Shown: positions 10,743 through 20,991 of the stretch, piece after piece
Numbering within the stretch: the stretch's first letter is position 1
How the letters are laid out: the number at the start of each line of letters is the position of its first letter
The notes under the pieces: generated by a model
Seen by the model: only the letters and a program-made list of their open reading frames with translations
The model's database searches: none
Told to the model about the DNA's origin: nothing
Source: Deinococcus sp. AJ005
GTDB taxonomy: Bacteria > Deinococcota > Deinococci > Deinococcales > Deinococcaceae
Length of the DNA stretch: 64,000 nucleotides
NCBI RefSeq assembly: GCF_009017495.1
Contig: NZ_CP044990.1
Coordinates: 2,375,001 to 2,439,000, forward strand
Direction: 5' to 3'
Translations under genes and position numbers: made by a program

Positions 10743-13585
10743 CCGCCCCACAATCCACGGCGCCCCACATCCCCTCCTCTACCTACCGCCTGCAACTGAA
10801 CAGGGACTTCAATTTCGCCGACGCGCGCAAGATCCTGCCGTATCTGGCGCGGCTGGGCGTCTCGGACGTGTATCTGTCCCCCATCTGGGCCAGCACGCCG
10901 GGCAGTCCGCACGGCTACGACGTGACCGATCATTCGGTGGTCAATCCTGAACTGGGCGGCCTCAGTGGCCTCCGCAAATTCTCGGCGCGGGCGCAGGAGC
11001 TGGGGCTGGGCGTCATCGTGGATTTCGTGCCGAACCACATGGGCATTCAGGGCGGCCACAACCCGTACTGGGAAGACGTGCTGATGCACGGGCAGGCCAG
11101 CCGTTACGCGCACTTTTTCGATATTTCGTGGCATCCGCTCAAGCGCGCGCTGGAAGGCAAGGTGCTGCTGCCGGTACTGGGCGATCAGTACGGGCGGGTA
11201 CTGGAAAACGGTGAGCTGGCGCTGGAACACGCCGGGGGCCGCTTCTTCCTGCGCTACTGGGAGCGCCAACTGCCGCTGTCGCCGCGCAGCATCGGCACGG
11301 TGCTGGAAGCCGTGCGCGGACACCTGCCCAGAGCGGCTGCCGGAGCGGTGCGGGGCGAGCTGGCAAGTGTCGCGCGCAGCATGGACAATCTGCCGCGCAG
11401 CACGTCGGAAGACCTGACCGACGAGGACCGGGTCAGCCGGGCGCAGGAGCTGGAAGTCATGACCCGCCGCCTGCGGGCGCTGCTGGAGACCTCCGGCGAG
11501 GTGCGGGGGGCGCTGGACGCCGCGCTGGGGGCCATCAACGCCGATTCGGCCCAGCTCGATGCGCTGATCAGTGAGCAGAATTACCGGCTGGCCTTCTGGA
11601 AGGTGGCCGCCGAGGAAATCAACTACCGCCGTTTCTTCGACATCAACGATCTGGCGGCCTTGCGAATGGAAGACCCGCGCGTCTTCGCCTGGGCGCATAC
11701 CACGCTGTTCGAGCTGGTGCGGGAAGGCGTGATTCATGGCGTCCGTCTGGACCACACCGACGGCCTGTACGATCCCGCCGGGTATTTCCGGGCGCTTCAG
11801 GCCGGAGCCGCCGAGGCGCTGGGCGTGGACTGGAACCCGGAAGAGGGCGGCCCGCTGCCGCTGCCCCTCCCGCTCTATGTGGTGGCCGAGAAGATTCTGG
11901 AGCCAGGAGAATACCTGCCCAACGGCTGGGCAGTCCACGGCACCACCGGTTACGACTTTCTGGCCGAGCTGAACGGCATTTTTGTGGACTCTAACCACGA
12001 GGACGAGATGGGGGCCGTTTACCGCCGCTTTACCGGCGACCGCCTGAGCTACGGCGAACACCTGTACCGGGGCAAGCAACTGATCCAGCGCGTCAGCCTG
12101 CCCGGCGAGGTCAATGTGCTGACCGAATCGCTGGAGCGGCTGGGCGAATCGGACCTGCGTTCACGCGACTTCACCCTCTCGGCACTGCGAAACGCCGTGC
12201 GCGAGGTCATCGCCACCTTCCCGGTGTACCGCACCTATCTGCGGGCCAACGGGGACCGCGAACCGGGCGACAACGCCAAGATTGCCAAAGCGGTACGCGA
12301 CGCCAAGATCCAGAACCGCCGCGAGGGCGGGCCGCTGGACCCCAGCGTGTTCGATTACCTGGGTTCGGTGCTGACGATGGACGTGCCAGAAGAGGGGGCG
12401 CGCGAGGCTTACGCCGACTTCGCCCTCAGCTTCCAGCAGCTCACCGGGCCGGTGACGGCCAAGGGCGCGGAGGACACTGCCTTTTACCGCTACGCCCGCC
12501 TGATCTCACTGAACGAGGTAGGCGGCGATCCGGCGCACTTCGGCACGCGCCTCAAGGACTTTCACAGGGCGGCGCAGGAACGCTCACAGCGCTGGCCGCA
12601 CGCCATGCTCTCGGGCAGCACCCACGACACCAAACGTGGCGAGGACACCCGCGCCCGCATCAGCGTGATCAGCGAGCTGCCGCAGGCATGGGGGGCCTTC
12701 GTGCGCCGCTGGGCCGCCCCCATTCTGGAACTGAGTCAGGAGCAGGAGCTGGGCCTGGCCCCCAGTCCGCTGGATTCTTACACCCTGCTGCAAACGGCGC
12801 TGGGGGCCTATCCGCTGTCCGGAGATCTGAAAGATTTCCCGGACCGCCTGAGCGCCTACATGCTCAAGGCCAGCCGCGAGGCCAAGCTGCGGACGAGTTG
12901 GGCCGCCCCCGACGAGGAATACGAGGCCGCGATGGACCGCTTCGTGCGCGGGTTGCTGGCCGACAGCGGCTTCGCTGGTGCGCTACGCGATCTGCATATG
13001 CTGATCAGCCCTTACGGCGCGCAGAACGGCCTGAGCGCCACCCTCGCCCGCCTGACCGCCCCCGGCGTCCCCGACACCTACCAGGGGTCCGAGGGCTGGA
13101 ACCAGAGTCTGGTGGACCCCGACAACCGCCGCCCGGTAGATTATCAGGGGCTGCAACGCCGCCTGATCCGGCTGGAGAAGGGTATGGGTTTGCCGCTGGG
13201 CCGCAAACTGCTGGGCAGCTATGAGGACGGCAGCGTAAAAACACTGGTGACCTGGGCCGCCCTGCAAACCCGCGCTGCCCATCCAGAGTTGTTCCAGGCG
13301 GGGAGTTACCGCTCCATAGACGCCGGACGGCATCTGCTGGCCTTTGCCCGCGAACACGAGGGCGAACTGGCGGTCACGGTTGCGCCGCGCCTGACGCTGA
13401 CCCTGACCCGTCAGACGGTGCCGTGGGCGCTGGGCGAAACGTGGGGCACGCGCCAGCTCACGCTGCCCAGTTCCGGCACCTTCGAGAACGTGCTGACCGG
13501 CGAGCGCTTCAAGGTGCGCGGCGGCAAGATTCCGGTGGCAAAGGTGCTGGAGGACTTCCCGCTGGCGCTGCTGATCAAACGATAG
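10739..13585 (+). CDS. treY: Maltooligosyl trehalose synthase
   Basis: The 948-residue GH13 enzyme isomerises the reducing-end alpha-1,4 bond of a maltodextrin to an alpha,alpha-1,1 bond, giving maltooligosyl-trehalose for TreZ. The start has the family pattern [36 protein letters not shown], followed by [29 protein letters not shown], the catalytic region [24 protein letters not shown], and the late [16 protein letters not shown]. Length is typical of treY, with the long insertion in the barrel. It overlaps treZ by four bases. A gap of 126 bp follows before rimO. Confidence 0.95.
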   Translation: MTAPQSTAPHIPSSTYRLQLNRDFNFADARKILPYLARLGVSDVYLSPIWASTPGSPHGYDVTDHSVVNPELGGLSGLRKFSARAQELGLGVIVDFVPNHMGIQGGHNPYWEDVLMHGQASRYAHFFDISWHPLKRALEGKVLLPVLGDQYGRVLENGELALEHAGGRFFLRYWERQLPLSPRSIGTVLEAVRGHLPRAAAGAVRGELASVARSMDNLPRSTSEDLTDEDRVSRAQELEVMTRRLRALLETSGEVRGALDAALGAINADSAQLDALISEQNYRLAFWKVAAEEINYRRFFDINDLAALRMEDPRVFAWAHTTLFELVREGVIHGVRLDHTDGLYDPAGYFRALQAGAAEALGVDWNPEEGGPLPLPLPLYVVAEKILEPGEYLPNGWAVHGTTGYDFLAELNGIFVDSNHEDEMGAVYRRFTGDRLSYGEHLYRGKQLIQRVSLPGEVNVLTESLERLGESDLRSRDFTLSALRNAVREVIATFPVYRTYLRANGDREPGDNAKIAKAVRDAKIQNRREGGPLDPSVFDYLGSVLTMDVPEEGAREAYADFALSFQQLTGPVTAKGAEDTAFYRYARLISLNEVGGDPAHFGTRLKDFHRAAQERSQRWPHAMLSGSTHDTKRGEDTRARISVISELPQAWGAFVRRWAAPILELSQEQELGLAPSPLDSYTLLQTALGAYPLSGDLKDFPDRLSAYMLKASREAKLRTSWAAPDEEYEAAMDRFVRGLLADSGFAGALRDLHMLISPYGAQNGLSATLARLTAPGVPDTYQGSEGWNQSLVDPDNRRPVDYQGLQRRLIRLEKGMGLPLGRKLLGSYEDGSVKTLVTWAALQTRAAHPELFQAGSYRSIDAGRHLLAFAREHEGELAVTVAPRLTLTLTRQTVPWALGETWGTRQLTLPSSGTFENVLTGERFKVRGGKIPVAKVLEDFPLALLIKR

Positions 13586-13633
13586 GCCGCTCCAGCGTGT
13601 GACGTGCGCCCTACCTCTGACCCACCGCTGGCC

Positions 13634-13639
13634 TGTACA
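13634..13639 (+). promoter_or_regulatory. Possible -10 box upstream of rimO
   Basis: TACACT in the 126-bp gap after treY could drive rimO with a leader of about 65 nt. No clear -35 is visible, so confidence is low. Confidence 0.3.
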
Positions 13640-13711
13640 CTGACGGGCTGACCCTGCCTCCGCCCCGGATTGACCACGGGTCCAGAGAGGCGAGAGGACG
13701 GAGGAGAGCGC

Positions 13712-15205
13712 ATGACGCAAATTATTGATTCGCCCACGACGGCGAATAAAAACGAACTGCCCAGCAGGAAAGTCGGATTCATTAGCCTGGGATGCCCCAA
13801 AGCCCTGGTGGACAGCGAACGCATCCTGACCCAACTGCGGGTGGAGGGCTACGAGGTGGCCGACAGCTACGAGGGCGCGGACGCCGTGATCGTCAACACC
13901 TGTGGTTTTATCACCCCCGCCGTGGAGGAAAGCCTGAGCGCCATCGGCGAGGCGCTGGAAGCCACGGGCCGCGTGATCGTCACCGGTTGCCTAGGCGAGC
14001 GCCCCGAGAAGATTCTGGAACGCCACCCCAAAGTCGCCGCGATTACTGGCAGCGAGGCGGTGGACGACGTGATGATGCACGTGCGCGAACTGTTGCCGAT
14101 TGAAACCGACGAATTTACTGGCGTGCTGCCCGTCACCGCGTCGGGAATGCGCCCAGAACGTGAGAACACCAAGCACGGCGACGTGTTCGCACCCACCATC
14201 AAGCTGACGCCCCGGCACTACGCCTACGTCAAGATCGCCGAGGGCTGCAACCATACCTGCGCGTTCTGCATCATTCCCAAGCTGCGTGGCAAGCAAGTCT
14301 CGCGCGATGCGGGCGCGGTGCTGTACGAGTCGTTCCGCCTGATCGCGGGCGGCACCAAGGAACTGATGATCATCTCGCAGGACACCAGCGCTTACGGCGT
14401 GGACGTGCGTTACCGCGAGTCCGAGTTTCAGGGTGGTCAGGTCCGCGCCCACCTGACCGATCTGGCCGTCAAGCTGGGCGAGATGGGCGCGTGGGTGCGG
14501 ATGCACTACGTCTACCCGTACCCGCATGTGGACAAAATCGTGGAGCTGATGGCGCAGGGCAAAATCCTGCCGTATCTGGACGTGCCGCTGCAACACGCCT
14601 CGCCCCGCATATTGAAGCTGATGCGGCGGCCCGGCGCGGGCAAGCAATTGGAGACCATCCGGCGCTGGCGCGGCATCTGTCCCGAACTGACCATCCGCAG
14701 TACCTTTATCGTGGGCTTTCCCGGCGAAACCGAGGAAGAATTTCAGGAGCTGCTGACCTTCTTGGAGGACGCGAGGCTAGACCGCGTGGGCGCGTTCGCC
14801 TACTCGGACGTGGAGGAAGCCGACGCCAACGCCCTGCCGAACCCCGTGCCGGAGGACGTGAAGCAGGAACGTCTCACCCGCTTTATGGAAGTCGCGCAGC
14901 GCATCAGCACCGAGCGGCTGGCCGAGAAGGTGGGCCGCGTGATGGACGTGATCGTAGACGAATTCAACGACGACGAGGGCGACGCGCCAGGAACCCGCCT
15001 GATCGGGCGGACGAAGGGCGACGCGCCCGGCATTGACGGTCAGGTGTACCTGTTCGCGGGCGACTATGCGGGGCAGGTCAAGATCGGCGACATCGTGAAA
15101 GCCCAAATTGAGGACAGCGACGAATACGACTTGTTCGGGGAAGTGGTGGAACGGCCAGAGTGGAAGCCGAACGTGCCGCAGTTGGGGCATTTCGGGGGGC
15201 ATTGA
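13712..15205 (+). CDS. rimO: Ribosomal protein S12 methylthiotransferase
   Basis: The 497-residue radical SAM enzyme adds a methylthio group to the beta-carbon of an aspartate in S12. The N-terminal MTTase domain has three cluster cysteines in [18 protein letters not shown] and VTGCLGERP. The radical SAM motif is CNHTCAFC, preceded by YAYVKIAEG and followed by [21 protein letters not shown] is also typical, and a C-terminal TRAM-like domain spans the last 70 residues. SLGCPK and the MTTase residues favour rimO over miaB. GGAGG at 13700-13704 precedes ATG 13712; an earlier in-frame ATG lacks a ribosome site. Confidence 0.93.
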   Translation: MTQIIDSPTTANKNELPSRKVGFISLGCPKALVDSERILTQLRVEGYEVADSYEGADAVIVNTCGFITPAVEESLSAIGEALEATGRVIVTGCLGERPEKILERHPKVAAITGSEAVDDVMMHVRELLPIETDEFTGVLPVTASGMRPERENTKHGDVFAPTIKLTPRHYAYVKIAEGCNHTCAFCIIPKLRGKQVSRDAGAVLYESFRLIAGGTKELMIISQDTSAYGVDVRYRESEFQGGQVRAHLTDLAVKLGEMGAWVRMHYVYPYPHVDKIVELMAQGKILPYLDVPLQHASPRILKLMRRPGAGKQLETIRRWRGICPELTIRSTFIVGFPGETEEEFQELLTFLEDARLDRVGAFAYSDVEEADANALPNPVPEDVKQERLTRFMEVAQRISTERLAEKVGRVMDVIVDEFNDDEGDAPGTRLIGRTKGDAPGIDGQVYLFAGDYAGQVKIGDIVKAQIEDSDEYDLFGEVVERPEWKPNVPQLGHFGGH

Positions 15206-15220
15206 GTGGTAATGTGAGTT

Positions 15221-16351
15221 ATGACAGGGTACGTCTACATCTTAGTCAATGAGAGTTTGAAAGGACTTGTCAAAATAGGTATCACTTCGCGTGAGCCATT
15301 TGCTAGAGCTTCTGAACTTCAGACTACAGGTGTGCCAACCCCATTTACTGTGGCAGCAACTATTAAAGTGAATGATAGTCGTACTGTAGAGCGTCAGATA
15401 CACATCCTGCTCGCAGATCATAGAGTAGCTAATGGTAGAGAATTCTTTAAAATTAATCTTCCAGATGCAGTTAAGGTCCTTTATGAATGTTGCCGTAATA
15501 ACTTAGACCAGCCGCTTGACACTTTAATTAATCAAAATTACTTATCAGACTTGACAACAGGGCAAAATAAAGATATAGATACCATCCTCCAGTTTTTAAT
15601 TCCTGGAGAGAATTACAATCCCCCTAGAGTAGAAGTAGAACTATTTGCTCTTATAAAACAGAAAAATCCCCGAGCTATGGTAGAGATGGGAAGAATGATT
15701 AGGGGGAAGCTATCCCGTACCGGATATGGACACGTAGGGGATGACAAAAAAGCTAACAAACTATTCGAGCAGTCCATAGCTTTACAGTATTTGGACGCCA
15801 TGTACGAAAGAGGTATAACGGGGTGGTTCTATTCCGATTATCTAGATTCATACTTTGCGAAGGAAATGAATAAAATTACGAGAATGTCTCGTATTTTGGA
15901 AATTTTCTCGCTGGCTCCTGGTAGAAATTGTCTTCCGAGAATATTTGATGTTCCAATATCTGAGCAAATAATGAAAGTTGTTGAAAATAAAATTTGGGCG
16001 CATTATAATTTAGCCGCACAACAGCATAGAAGTTTCGTTTGGGAACTCCAAAAAATAAAACCCCATCTATTTAAATTTGAAATTCGTGGGCCTGAAATAA
16101 AACCAGACTTCTATGGACTTAGAGCATTCAGCAGTCGGAGTACCTACGAGGCCGAAATACCCATAGAACTAGAAAATATTGAGGACTCTTACAGAAAATC
16201 TATCAGAAATCTGGTGTTCCTCTATGACTACATAGGTTACTTAAATTCAAAAGGTTACGAATTTAAACTAGATAAGCATCGCCACTATATGGCCGATGCC
16301 GAAAGGCAGCGTTTAGCCATCGAGATTAATTCGGTAATCAAATTTGTATAG
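15221..16351 (+). CDS. AT-rich GIY-YIG nuclease-domain protein with an unknown C-terminal region
   Basis: The 376-residue protein starts with a GIY-YIG domain of the T5orf172/MUG113 type: GYVYILVNE (residues 3-10), LVKIGIT (16-22), RASELQTTGVPTPF, and the metal-binding glutamate in NGREFFKI (about 74). After residue 140 a Sel1/TPR-like stretch follows (ALIKQKNPRAMVEMG, DDKKANKLFEQSIALQ, DAMYERG), then about 180 residues of no recognised family. Base use is strikingly different: the line at 15421 is 33% G+C while the rimO line at 15121 is 60%, and codons ending in A/T dominate. It sits 15 bp after rimO on the same strand. This looks like a recent transfer. A DNA-cleaving or defence role is only inferred. 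Confidence 0.8.
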   Translation: MTGYVYILVNESLKGLVKIGITSREPFARASELQTTGVPTPFTVAATIKVNDSRTVERQIHILLADHRVANGREFFKINLPDAVKVLYECCRNNLDQPLDTLINQNYLSDLTTGQNKDIDTILQFLIPGENYNPPRVEVELFALIKQKNPRAMVEMGRMIRGKLSRTGYGHVGDDKKANKLFEQSIALQYLDAMYERGITGWFYSDYLDSYFAKEMNKITRMSRILEIFSLAPGRNCLPRIFDVPISEQIMKVVENKIWAHYNLAAQQHRSFVWELQKIKPHLFKFEIRGPEIKPDFYGLRAFSSRSTYEAEIPIELENIEDSYRKSIRNLVFLYDYIGYLNSKGYEFKLDKHRHYMADAERQRLAIEINSVIKFV

Positions 16352-16367
16352 AAATTCGTAAAATCTT

Positions 16368-17834
16368 TCAGTCATTTTTACCCGGCCTATACCGCCCCAG
16401 CAAGAACTCCACCACATCCTCTGCCCCATACCCCAGAGGCCACGCGGCGATGTCGTTCAGGCTGTCGCCGCTGGTCATCAGCGAGCCTTCGGTGTAACCC
16501 CCCTTCTGCACCTGGGCGTATCCGGCGTCGGTCATCAGGGCGTTGCACAGGCATTTGCGGCCCACGGTGTCCTCAATCTTGCCGCCCTTGGACAGGTAAG
16601 CGTCCACAGGTTCGGCGGCGCAGCGCAGGCCCGTCTTGCCGTCCTCGCCCGAGTACGCCTCACGCAGATAGCCGATGTCGCACACGCGCGGGCGGGCCAG
16701 ATAATGTTCCACGCGGGCCAGCGTGTCGTCCACCTGCACCACCTTGAACGGAAACCCGGTGGGCGAGGCCAGCGGATCGGTGTAGACCTCCACACCGCCG
16801 TCCTTGGTCAGCACATGCACCTGTTCGCGCAGATCGTTTCGCAGCCCGCTGTCGGCGCAATAGGCGAACAGCGTGCCCACCTGAATGCCCGCCGCGCCGC
16901 GTGCCAGCGCTTCCTGCAAGGCTTCGGGAGTGGCCCGGCTCCCGGCCAGCCAGAACGGCAGGCCCAGCTTCTTCATCTCGTCCAGATCGGCAATGTCGCG
17001 CTCGCCATAGATCGGCTGGCCGGACTCATCAAAAGTGGGCGTTCCGCGCGGCGGGGCATTGTGGCCCCCGGCGGTGGGGCCTTCAATGATAAAACCCTCC
17101 ACCGAGCCGCTGGCCTTCTTCATCAGCACCCCAGCCAGAATGTGCGAGGTGACAATCGGGTAGAACTTCGGGCGCGGCAGCTCGCGCCGTTCTAGGCCGT
17201 AGTCGGCGGGATCAAAGGTCAGGACGGCGGCGTCCCCGCCCTTCACGTCCAGCTTGATAGATGCCTGTCCTCCCGCCGCAAAGGCATCCAGCACGCCGGG
17301 AATCTCGCGCGGAATGCCCGCGCCCATAATCACGGTGTCGGCCCCGGCCAGCATCGCGCCGTAAAGGGCCGGGACGGTGTGCAGTTGCAGCTTGGTCAGC
17401 AGGTTGACGCCCACCGGGTTGCTGTGACCCTCACGCGCCAGAAAGACCTCCACGAAGCTGCCCATCACCCCGAGTTCCCAGGCCGCGCCGTGCTTGGTCA
17501 CGGTGGGCAGCGGCACACGGCGGTAAGACTGGCCCGGTTCACGGCCCTCCGGCAGAAAGTACATCTTGATGACCTTCTCGGCGCGTTCCTGGTTGGGATA
17601 GGCGGCCAGGGCGCGGCGCACATGGCCGCCCTCGTCGCCGTCCTGGAGGCGGCGCACCAGCACGTTGTCGATGCCGGTACACGACACGATGCCCAGTTGC
17701 CCGATCTGGGACACGGCCTGCGCCAGCCCCCAGTGGGAAATGCCCACGCCCATGCCGCCCTGGATAATCTGCGGCAGGGCCGGGGTGCGGGGTGCGGTGG
17801 CGGAAGAGGTGGTCATTGCGGGAGTTTGCGTCAT
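16368..17834 (-). CDS. Nitronate monooxygenase family flavoprotein
   Basis: The 488-residue TIM-barrel protein belongs to the nitronate monooxygenase/2-nitropropane dioxygenase family that binds FMN. Motifs: IIQGGMGVGISHWGLAQAVSQIGQLGIVS at the start, GVNLLTKLQ, DTVIMGAGIPREIPG, EGPTAGGHNAPPRG, FWLAGSRATPEALQEALARGAAGIQVGTLFAYC. Family members often have about 350 residues; here an added C-terminal segment with six or more cysteines (RVCDIGYL, GLRCAAEP, KCLCNAL) could bind metal. I chose ATG 17834, since the frame upstream is unconserved. It runs toward the nuclease gene and ends 16 bp from it. The substrate is unknown. Confidence 0.85.
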   Translation of the reverse strand: MTQTPAMTTSSATAPRTPALPQIIQGGMGVGISHWGLAQAVSQIGQLGIVSCTGIDNVLVRRLQDGDEGGHVRRALAAYPNQERAEKVIKMYFLPEGREPGQSYRRVPLPTVTKHGAAWELGVMGSFVEVFLAREGHSNPVGVNLLTKLQLHTVPALYGAMLAGADTVIMGAGIPREIPGVLDAFAAGGQASIKLDVKGGDAAVLTFDPADYGLERRELPRPKFYPIVTSHILAGVLMKKASGSVEGFIIEGPTAGGHNAPPRGTPTFDESGQPIYGERDIADLDEMKKLGLPFWLAGSRATPEALQEALARGAAGIQVGTLFAYCADSGLRNDLREQVHVLTKDGGVEVYTDPLASPTGFPFKVVQVDDTLARVEHYLARPRVCDIGYLREAYSGEDGKTGLRCAAEPVDAYLSKGGKIEDTVGRKCLCNALMTDAGYAQVQKGGYTEGSLMTSGDSLNDIAAWPLGYGAEDVVEFLLGRYRPGKND

Positions 17835-18094
17835 GTTGGGTACCTTTTGGGACGCCGGAATCGGCGGAGTCAAAGCGGATGAGGCGCTGGATAAGGCTCT
17901 CAACGGGGTGACAGGAGACCAAAAGGCAGCGTCACCCCAGATTTTATTTCTCCAGTATTCCACTGCTCCGCCGCATGATATCCAACTTGGAACGCAGTCA
18001 AAAGGTAACCTCCCTCTCCAGCGCAGGACGACGTGTCGTGAAACGGGCCTAATGTGGAAGGCCACTGTAAGGCCGGGGCGCTTACACTTTTCCG
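17835..18094. other. Divergent intergenic region between nitronate monooxygenase and prepilin peptidase
   Basis: About 260 bp with no convincing gene. TACACT at 18083-18088 serves the prepilin peptidase. Confidence 0.5.
18083..18088 (+). promoter_or_regulatory. -10 box for leaderless prepilin peptidase gene
   Basis: TACACT ends six bases before GTG 18095; no Shine-Dalgarno is present. Confidence 0.6.
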
Positions 18095-19252
18095 GTGAGT
18101 ATCGACGTCTTGCTGGTGGTCTTCGCTGGTCTCTTCGGCCTGCTGGTGGGATCGTTTTCCAACGTGCTGATCTGGCGGCTGCCGCGTGGCGAGAACATCG
18201 CCTTTCCGCCCAGCCACTGCCCCCACTGTGACCATGCCCTTAGCCCGCGCGATCTGGTGCCTCTGTTCTCGTGGCTGTCATTGGGCGGCAAATGCCGCTA
18301 CTGCCGCGCGCCGATCAAGTCGCGGTATCCGGTTGTGGAGGCGCTGACGGGTCTGGGCTACGCGGTCATTGCCCTGCTGTTTCCCATCGCCCTTTACGGC
18401 GCGGGCAGCCTGGGCCTGATGGTGCTGTTCACGCTGCTGCTGGTGGGCAGCGCCATTGATCTGGACACCTACACCATTCCCGACGAGCTGACCTTGCCGG
18501 GGGTGGCGCTGGGACTCCTATTCGGTTTTTTCAACGGCAGGAACGCGGTGGAGGGCTTGCCTGATCTGGCGGGCGCGGTCAACGGGGCTTTGCTGGGCGC
18601 GGGATTGCTCGTCGCCATCAACCAGTTCGGCTCGTGGGTGCTGCGGCGCTTCCGCGAACGGCAGTATCCCGAATTCCCCATCGGCTTTCAGCAGATCAGC
18701 CTGGGGTTGCTGGCAGGGGCGTGGCTGGGGCCGTGGTGGGGCGCGGGCGTAGGCCTGCTGTCGGCGGCGGTCAACGCGGTCAGCCGCCGCGTGGTCCGCA
18801 TTCCCGAACTGCTGACCCTGGGCGGCCTGCTCCTGAGCGTGGTGGTGGGCAGCGCAGGCATAGGCCCCGGCCTGATTCTGATGGTGCAGGGTTCACTGGC
18901 GGCGGCAGGCGGCGTGTCTTTGGTGGCGGGCGTGTACTGGTGGGTCAGACACCGCCCCGGCGCTGCGGATGAGGCAGAGAACGACGGCGCGGATGACCAG
19001 TACGATGCCAGCGCGATGGGCTTCGGGGACGTGAAACTGGCTGCCGTGATCGGCGCGTTCCTGGGCTGGGAGAGACTGCTGGTGGCCTTACTCGTGGCGG
19101 TCTTCGCCGGGGCGATCATTGGCGTGATTCAACTGGCGCGCAAGCAGGAGAACCGGGTCAAGTTCGGCCCCTTTCTGGCCTTCGGTGCATTGGTGGCGCT
19201 GATCTGGGGCGCGGGCATCGTGGCAAGCTACCGGGGGATGCTGGGGCTGTAG
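18095..19252 (+). CDS. pilD: Prepilin peptidase / N-methyltransferase
   Basis: The 385-residue inner-membrane aspartic protease cleaves and methylates type IV prepilins and pseudopilins. The N-terminal A24 domain has GSFSNVLIWRLP, the zinc site CPHC...CRYC (residues 42-70), then several membrane helices. Catalytic aspartates are in AIDLDTYTIPDELT (about 123) and GFGDVKLAAVIGAFLG (about 311). The two active-site loops are some 120 residues further apart than in typical enzymes, because of an extra hydrophobic segment around residues 185-290. No pilus genes adjoin. The enzyme is also needed for DNA uptake pili in related bacteria. The start is GTG 18095, leaderless. Confidence 0.92.
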   Translation: MSIDVLLVVFAGLFGLLVGSFSNVLIWRLPRGENIAFPPSHCPHCDHALSPRDLVPLFSWLSLGGKCRYCRAPIKSRYPVVEALTGLGYAVIALLFPIALYGAGSLGLMVLFTLLLVGSAIDLDTYTIPDELTLPGVALGLLFGFFNGRNAVEGLPDLAGAVNGALLGAGLLVAINQFGSWVLRRFRERQYPEFPIGFQQISLGLLAGAWLGPWWGAGVGLLSAAVNAVSRRVVRIPELLTLGGLLLSVVVGSAGIGPGLILMVQGSLAAAGGVSLVAGVYWWVRHRPGAADEAENDGADDQYDASAMGFGDVKLAAVIGAFLGWERLLVALLVAVFAGAIIGVIQLARKQENRVKFGPFLAFGALVALIWGAGIVASYRGMLGL

Positions 19253-19262
19253 GGCCTCTCTC

Positions 19263-19880
19263 CTATTCCAGCCAGGCCAGATCCATACTCGGCACCCCTG
19301 GCGACACCCACGAATTGCCCCGAACGATAAACCGCCACGGCAGATTGCGCCCCTCCTTAATCCCCACGCGGGCGGTGATCTCCACCTCTTCATCGGGCAG
19401 AGTCGCGGGCGGTGCGAACAGATGCAGCGCGGCGCTGTCCACCGCCGTCCCCGTTACCTCGGCAGGCCGGATGCCAAGCGCGTAGACCAGTTTAGCCGGG
19501 CCGTTGGTCAGGTCACGTTCGCGGGTCACGGGGCGGTGCGTCAGCATTTGCCCTTTGCCCTCCAGCGGTTCCAGCGCGCGAATTAACACGCTGGCGGCAA
19601 TGCTTTCGGGGCGGCAGGAGACCTGCAACAGCGGATGCCCGTGCGTACTCCAGAACAGCCAGCGGCCTGCCTGGACAGCCATCTCGGCGCTGCGGGCGGC
19701 ATGAAACCGTCCGGCGGTACAGGCTGGGTCACGCGGGCAATCGTAAGCCTCGGTTTCCACAATTCTACCGCTGAGAACCTCGCCGCCGGGCAGGACATGA
19801 ACCAGGGTGCCGCCCAACAGCTCACGGGCCACCCGCACCGGATCGCGGTCAAAGAAAGCGGGAGGCAGAGGCGTAGTCAT
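19263..19880 (-). CDS. 3-methyladenine DNA glycosylase (AAG/MPG family)
   Basis: The 205-residue protein matches the alkyladenine glycosylase fold that removes alkylated or deaminated purines in base excision repair. The N-terminal VARELLGGTLVHVLPGGEVLSGRIVETEAYD includes the catalytic glutamate region (E42/E44). VLIRALEPLEG, TNGPAKLVYALGI and NLPWRFIVRGN-WVS are the conserved C-terminal blocks. The segment usually reading YVYIIYGMHFCLN is divergent here (WLFWSTHGHPLLQVSC), so substrate range may differ. The start ATG abuts the stop of the upstream membrane protein gene, so the two are probably one transcript. Confidence 0.88.
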   Translation of the reverse strand: MTTPLPPAFFDRDPVRVARELLGGTLVHVLPGGEVLSGRIVETEAYDCPRDPACTAGRFHAARSAEMAVQAGRWLFWSTHGHPLLQVSCRPESIAASVLIRALEPLEGKGQMLTHRPVTRERDLTNGPAKLVYALGIRPAEVTGTAVDSAALHLFAPPATLPDEEVEITARVGIKEGRNLPWRFIVRGNSWVSPGVPSMDLAWLE

Positions 19881-20453
19881 TTACTTCCGCATCATCCGCA
19901 GGCGGCGGAAGAGCTGGCCTTCCTGGTGGGTCACGGTGTCCTGAAGCTGGGCGGTGGTGACCTCCTCCACGGTGACAAATGCCTTCGGGTACACCGCTTC
20001 AATGGCGCGGATGGCCTGTTTCATCTTCTTGCGGGCGATCACGGTGAACATGATCCTCACCTCTCCGTCGCGGCCCGAGGCGTTGACGGTGGTGACGTAG
20101 AATCCGGCCTTTCGCAGCGCCTCCTGAACGTCGGGGGCGCTGACGGGCACGATGATTCGCAGCACCACCTTACCCACCGCCAGCCAGCGCTCAATGTTCG
20201 CGCCCAGCATGGTGCCTGATGCGTAGCCGCCCGCGTAGGCGATGAATTGCAGTGGGCTGTCCAGCGTGCTGAGAACCTTGGCGGCGGCCATCAGCCACAC
20301 CAGCGATTCAAAGAAACTCAGCGCCCCCGCCGCCGTGCGTTTGCCCCGGATCAGCATCCCGATTCGCAGCGTGCCCAGCGACACGTCCACGATTCTGAGG
20401 GAGAAAATAAGCAATGCACCCAGTAGGGCGTCGGCAGTCAGAGCATCAAACAC
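19881..20453 (-). CDS. UPF0316 / DUF2179 family membrane protein
   Basis: The 190-residue protein has three predicted membrane helices in the first 90 residues (ALLGALLIFSLRIVDVSLGTLRI is diagnostic of the family) and a cytoplasmic DUF2179-like domain (VVLRIIVPVSAPDVQEALRKAGFYVTTVNASGRDGEVRIMFTVIARK). The biochemical role is unknown; DUF2179 domains may bind small ligands. The start is GTG 20453, with TAAGTT seven bases upstream and no ribosome site. It is followed without a gap by the glycosylase gene. Confidence 0.85.
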   Translation of the reverse strand: MFDALTADALLGALLIFSLRIVDVSLGTLRIGMLIRGKRTAAGALSFFESLVWLMAAAKVLSTLDSPLQFIAYAGGYASGTMLGANIERWLAVGKVVLRIIVPVSAPDVQEALRKAGFYVTTVNASGRDGEVRIMFTVIARKKMKQAIRAIEAVYPKAFVTVEEVTTAQLQDTVTHQEGQLFRRLRMMRK

Positions 20454-20460
20454 ACCCCTG

Positions 20461-20466
20461 AACTTA
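20461..20466 (-). promoter_or_regulatory. -10 box for the leaderless UPF0316 gene
   Basis: On the minus strand TAAGTT ends seven bases before GTG 20453. Confidence 0.5.
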
Positions 20467-20568
20467 GGGGGGCGGTAAATGAGAATGGTCAGCGATTGGA
20501 GGGGAAGGAGGGCCGCCGATCACGCCAGTCCTGCGGGTCATCTTTGAGACCAAAGCAGTCCTCGGGCG

Positions 20569-20988
20569 TCAGACCTGTCTCCCCTGACGGGTTTGAAACC
20601 ACAGATAGATCAGACCGCCGACAAACGCCAGACCAGTCACCACCAGACTCAGCCACATGAAGCCGATAGTGCGGCGATAAGATTCGCCCAAAACGGCAAT
20701 CTGTCCCAGTACAGAGAAAAATTGCATAGCAACAAAGGCCAACCCGATGACGAACATCAGTTGTGAATGCTGTTTATGTCGCGTCCAGAACCACCACCCG
20801 AACAGGACCGGCAAGGGAATCAAGGCAGCCAGCCAGAGCTTGAGCAGACTTTCGCTGGGACTGATGAGAATGGGGGCCATTGAGAACACCGCCGCGATGC
20901 TCAGCATCACCAGAAACATCAGCGGTGTGCTGACACTCGGCGCTGGCCCACGCTGTCCACCACCTGACACGCCATCCCGCTGATCCAT
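20569..20988 (-). CDS. Hypothetical four-helix membrane protein
   Basis: The 139-residue product has a polar glycine-rich N-terminus of about 20 residues and four hydrophobic segments (LMFLVMLSIAAVFSMAPIL; LWLAALIPLPVLFGWWFW; LMFVIGLAFVAMQFFSVL; FMWLSLVVTGLAFVGGLIYLWF). I recognise no family. It lies three bases downstream of the ABC ATPase stop on the same strand, so it may be the last gene of that exporter operon. Confidence 0.65.
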   Translation of the reverse strand: MDQRDGVSGGGQRGPAPSVSTPLMFLVMLSIAAVFSMAPILISPSESLLKLWLAALIPLPVLFGWWFWTRHKQHSQLMFVIGLAFVAMQFFSVLGQIAVLGESYRRTIGFMWLSLVVTGLAFVGGLIYLWFQTRQGRQV

Positions 20989-20991
20989 GAT

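Noticed and set aside
17835..18065. Extended N-terminus of the nitronate monooxygenase
   Set aside because: The extra residues lack family similarity; the conserved IIQGGMGVGIS follows the ATG at 17834 by the usual distance.
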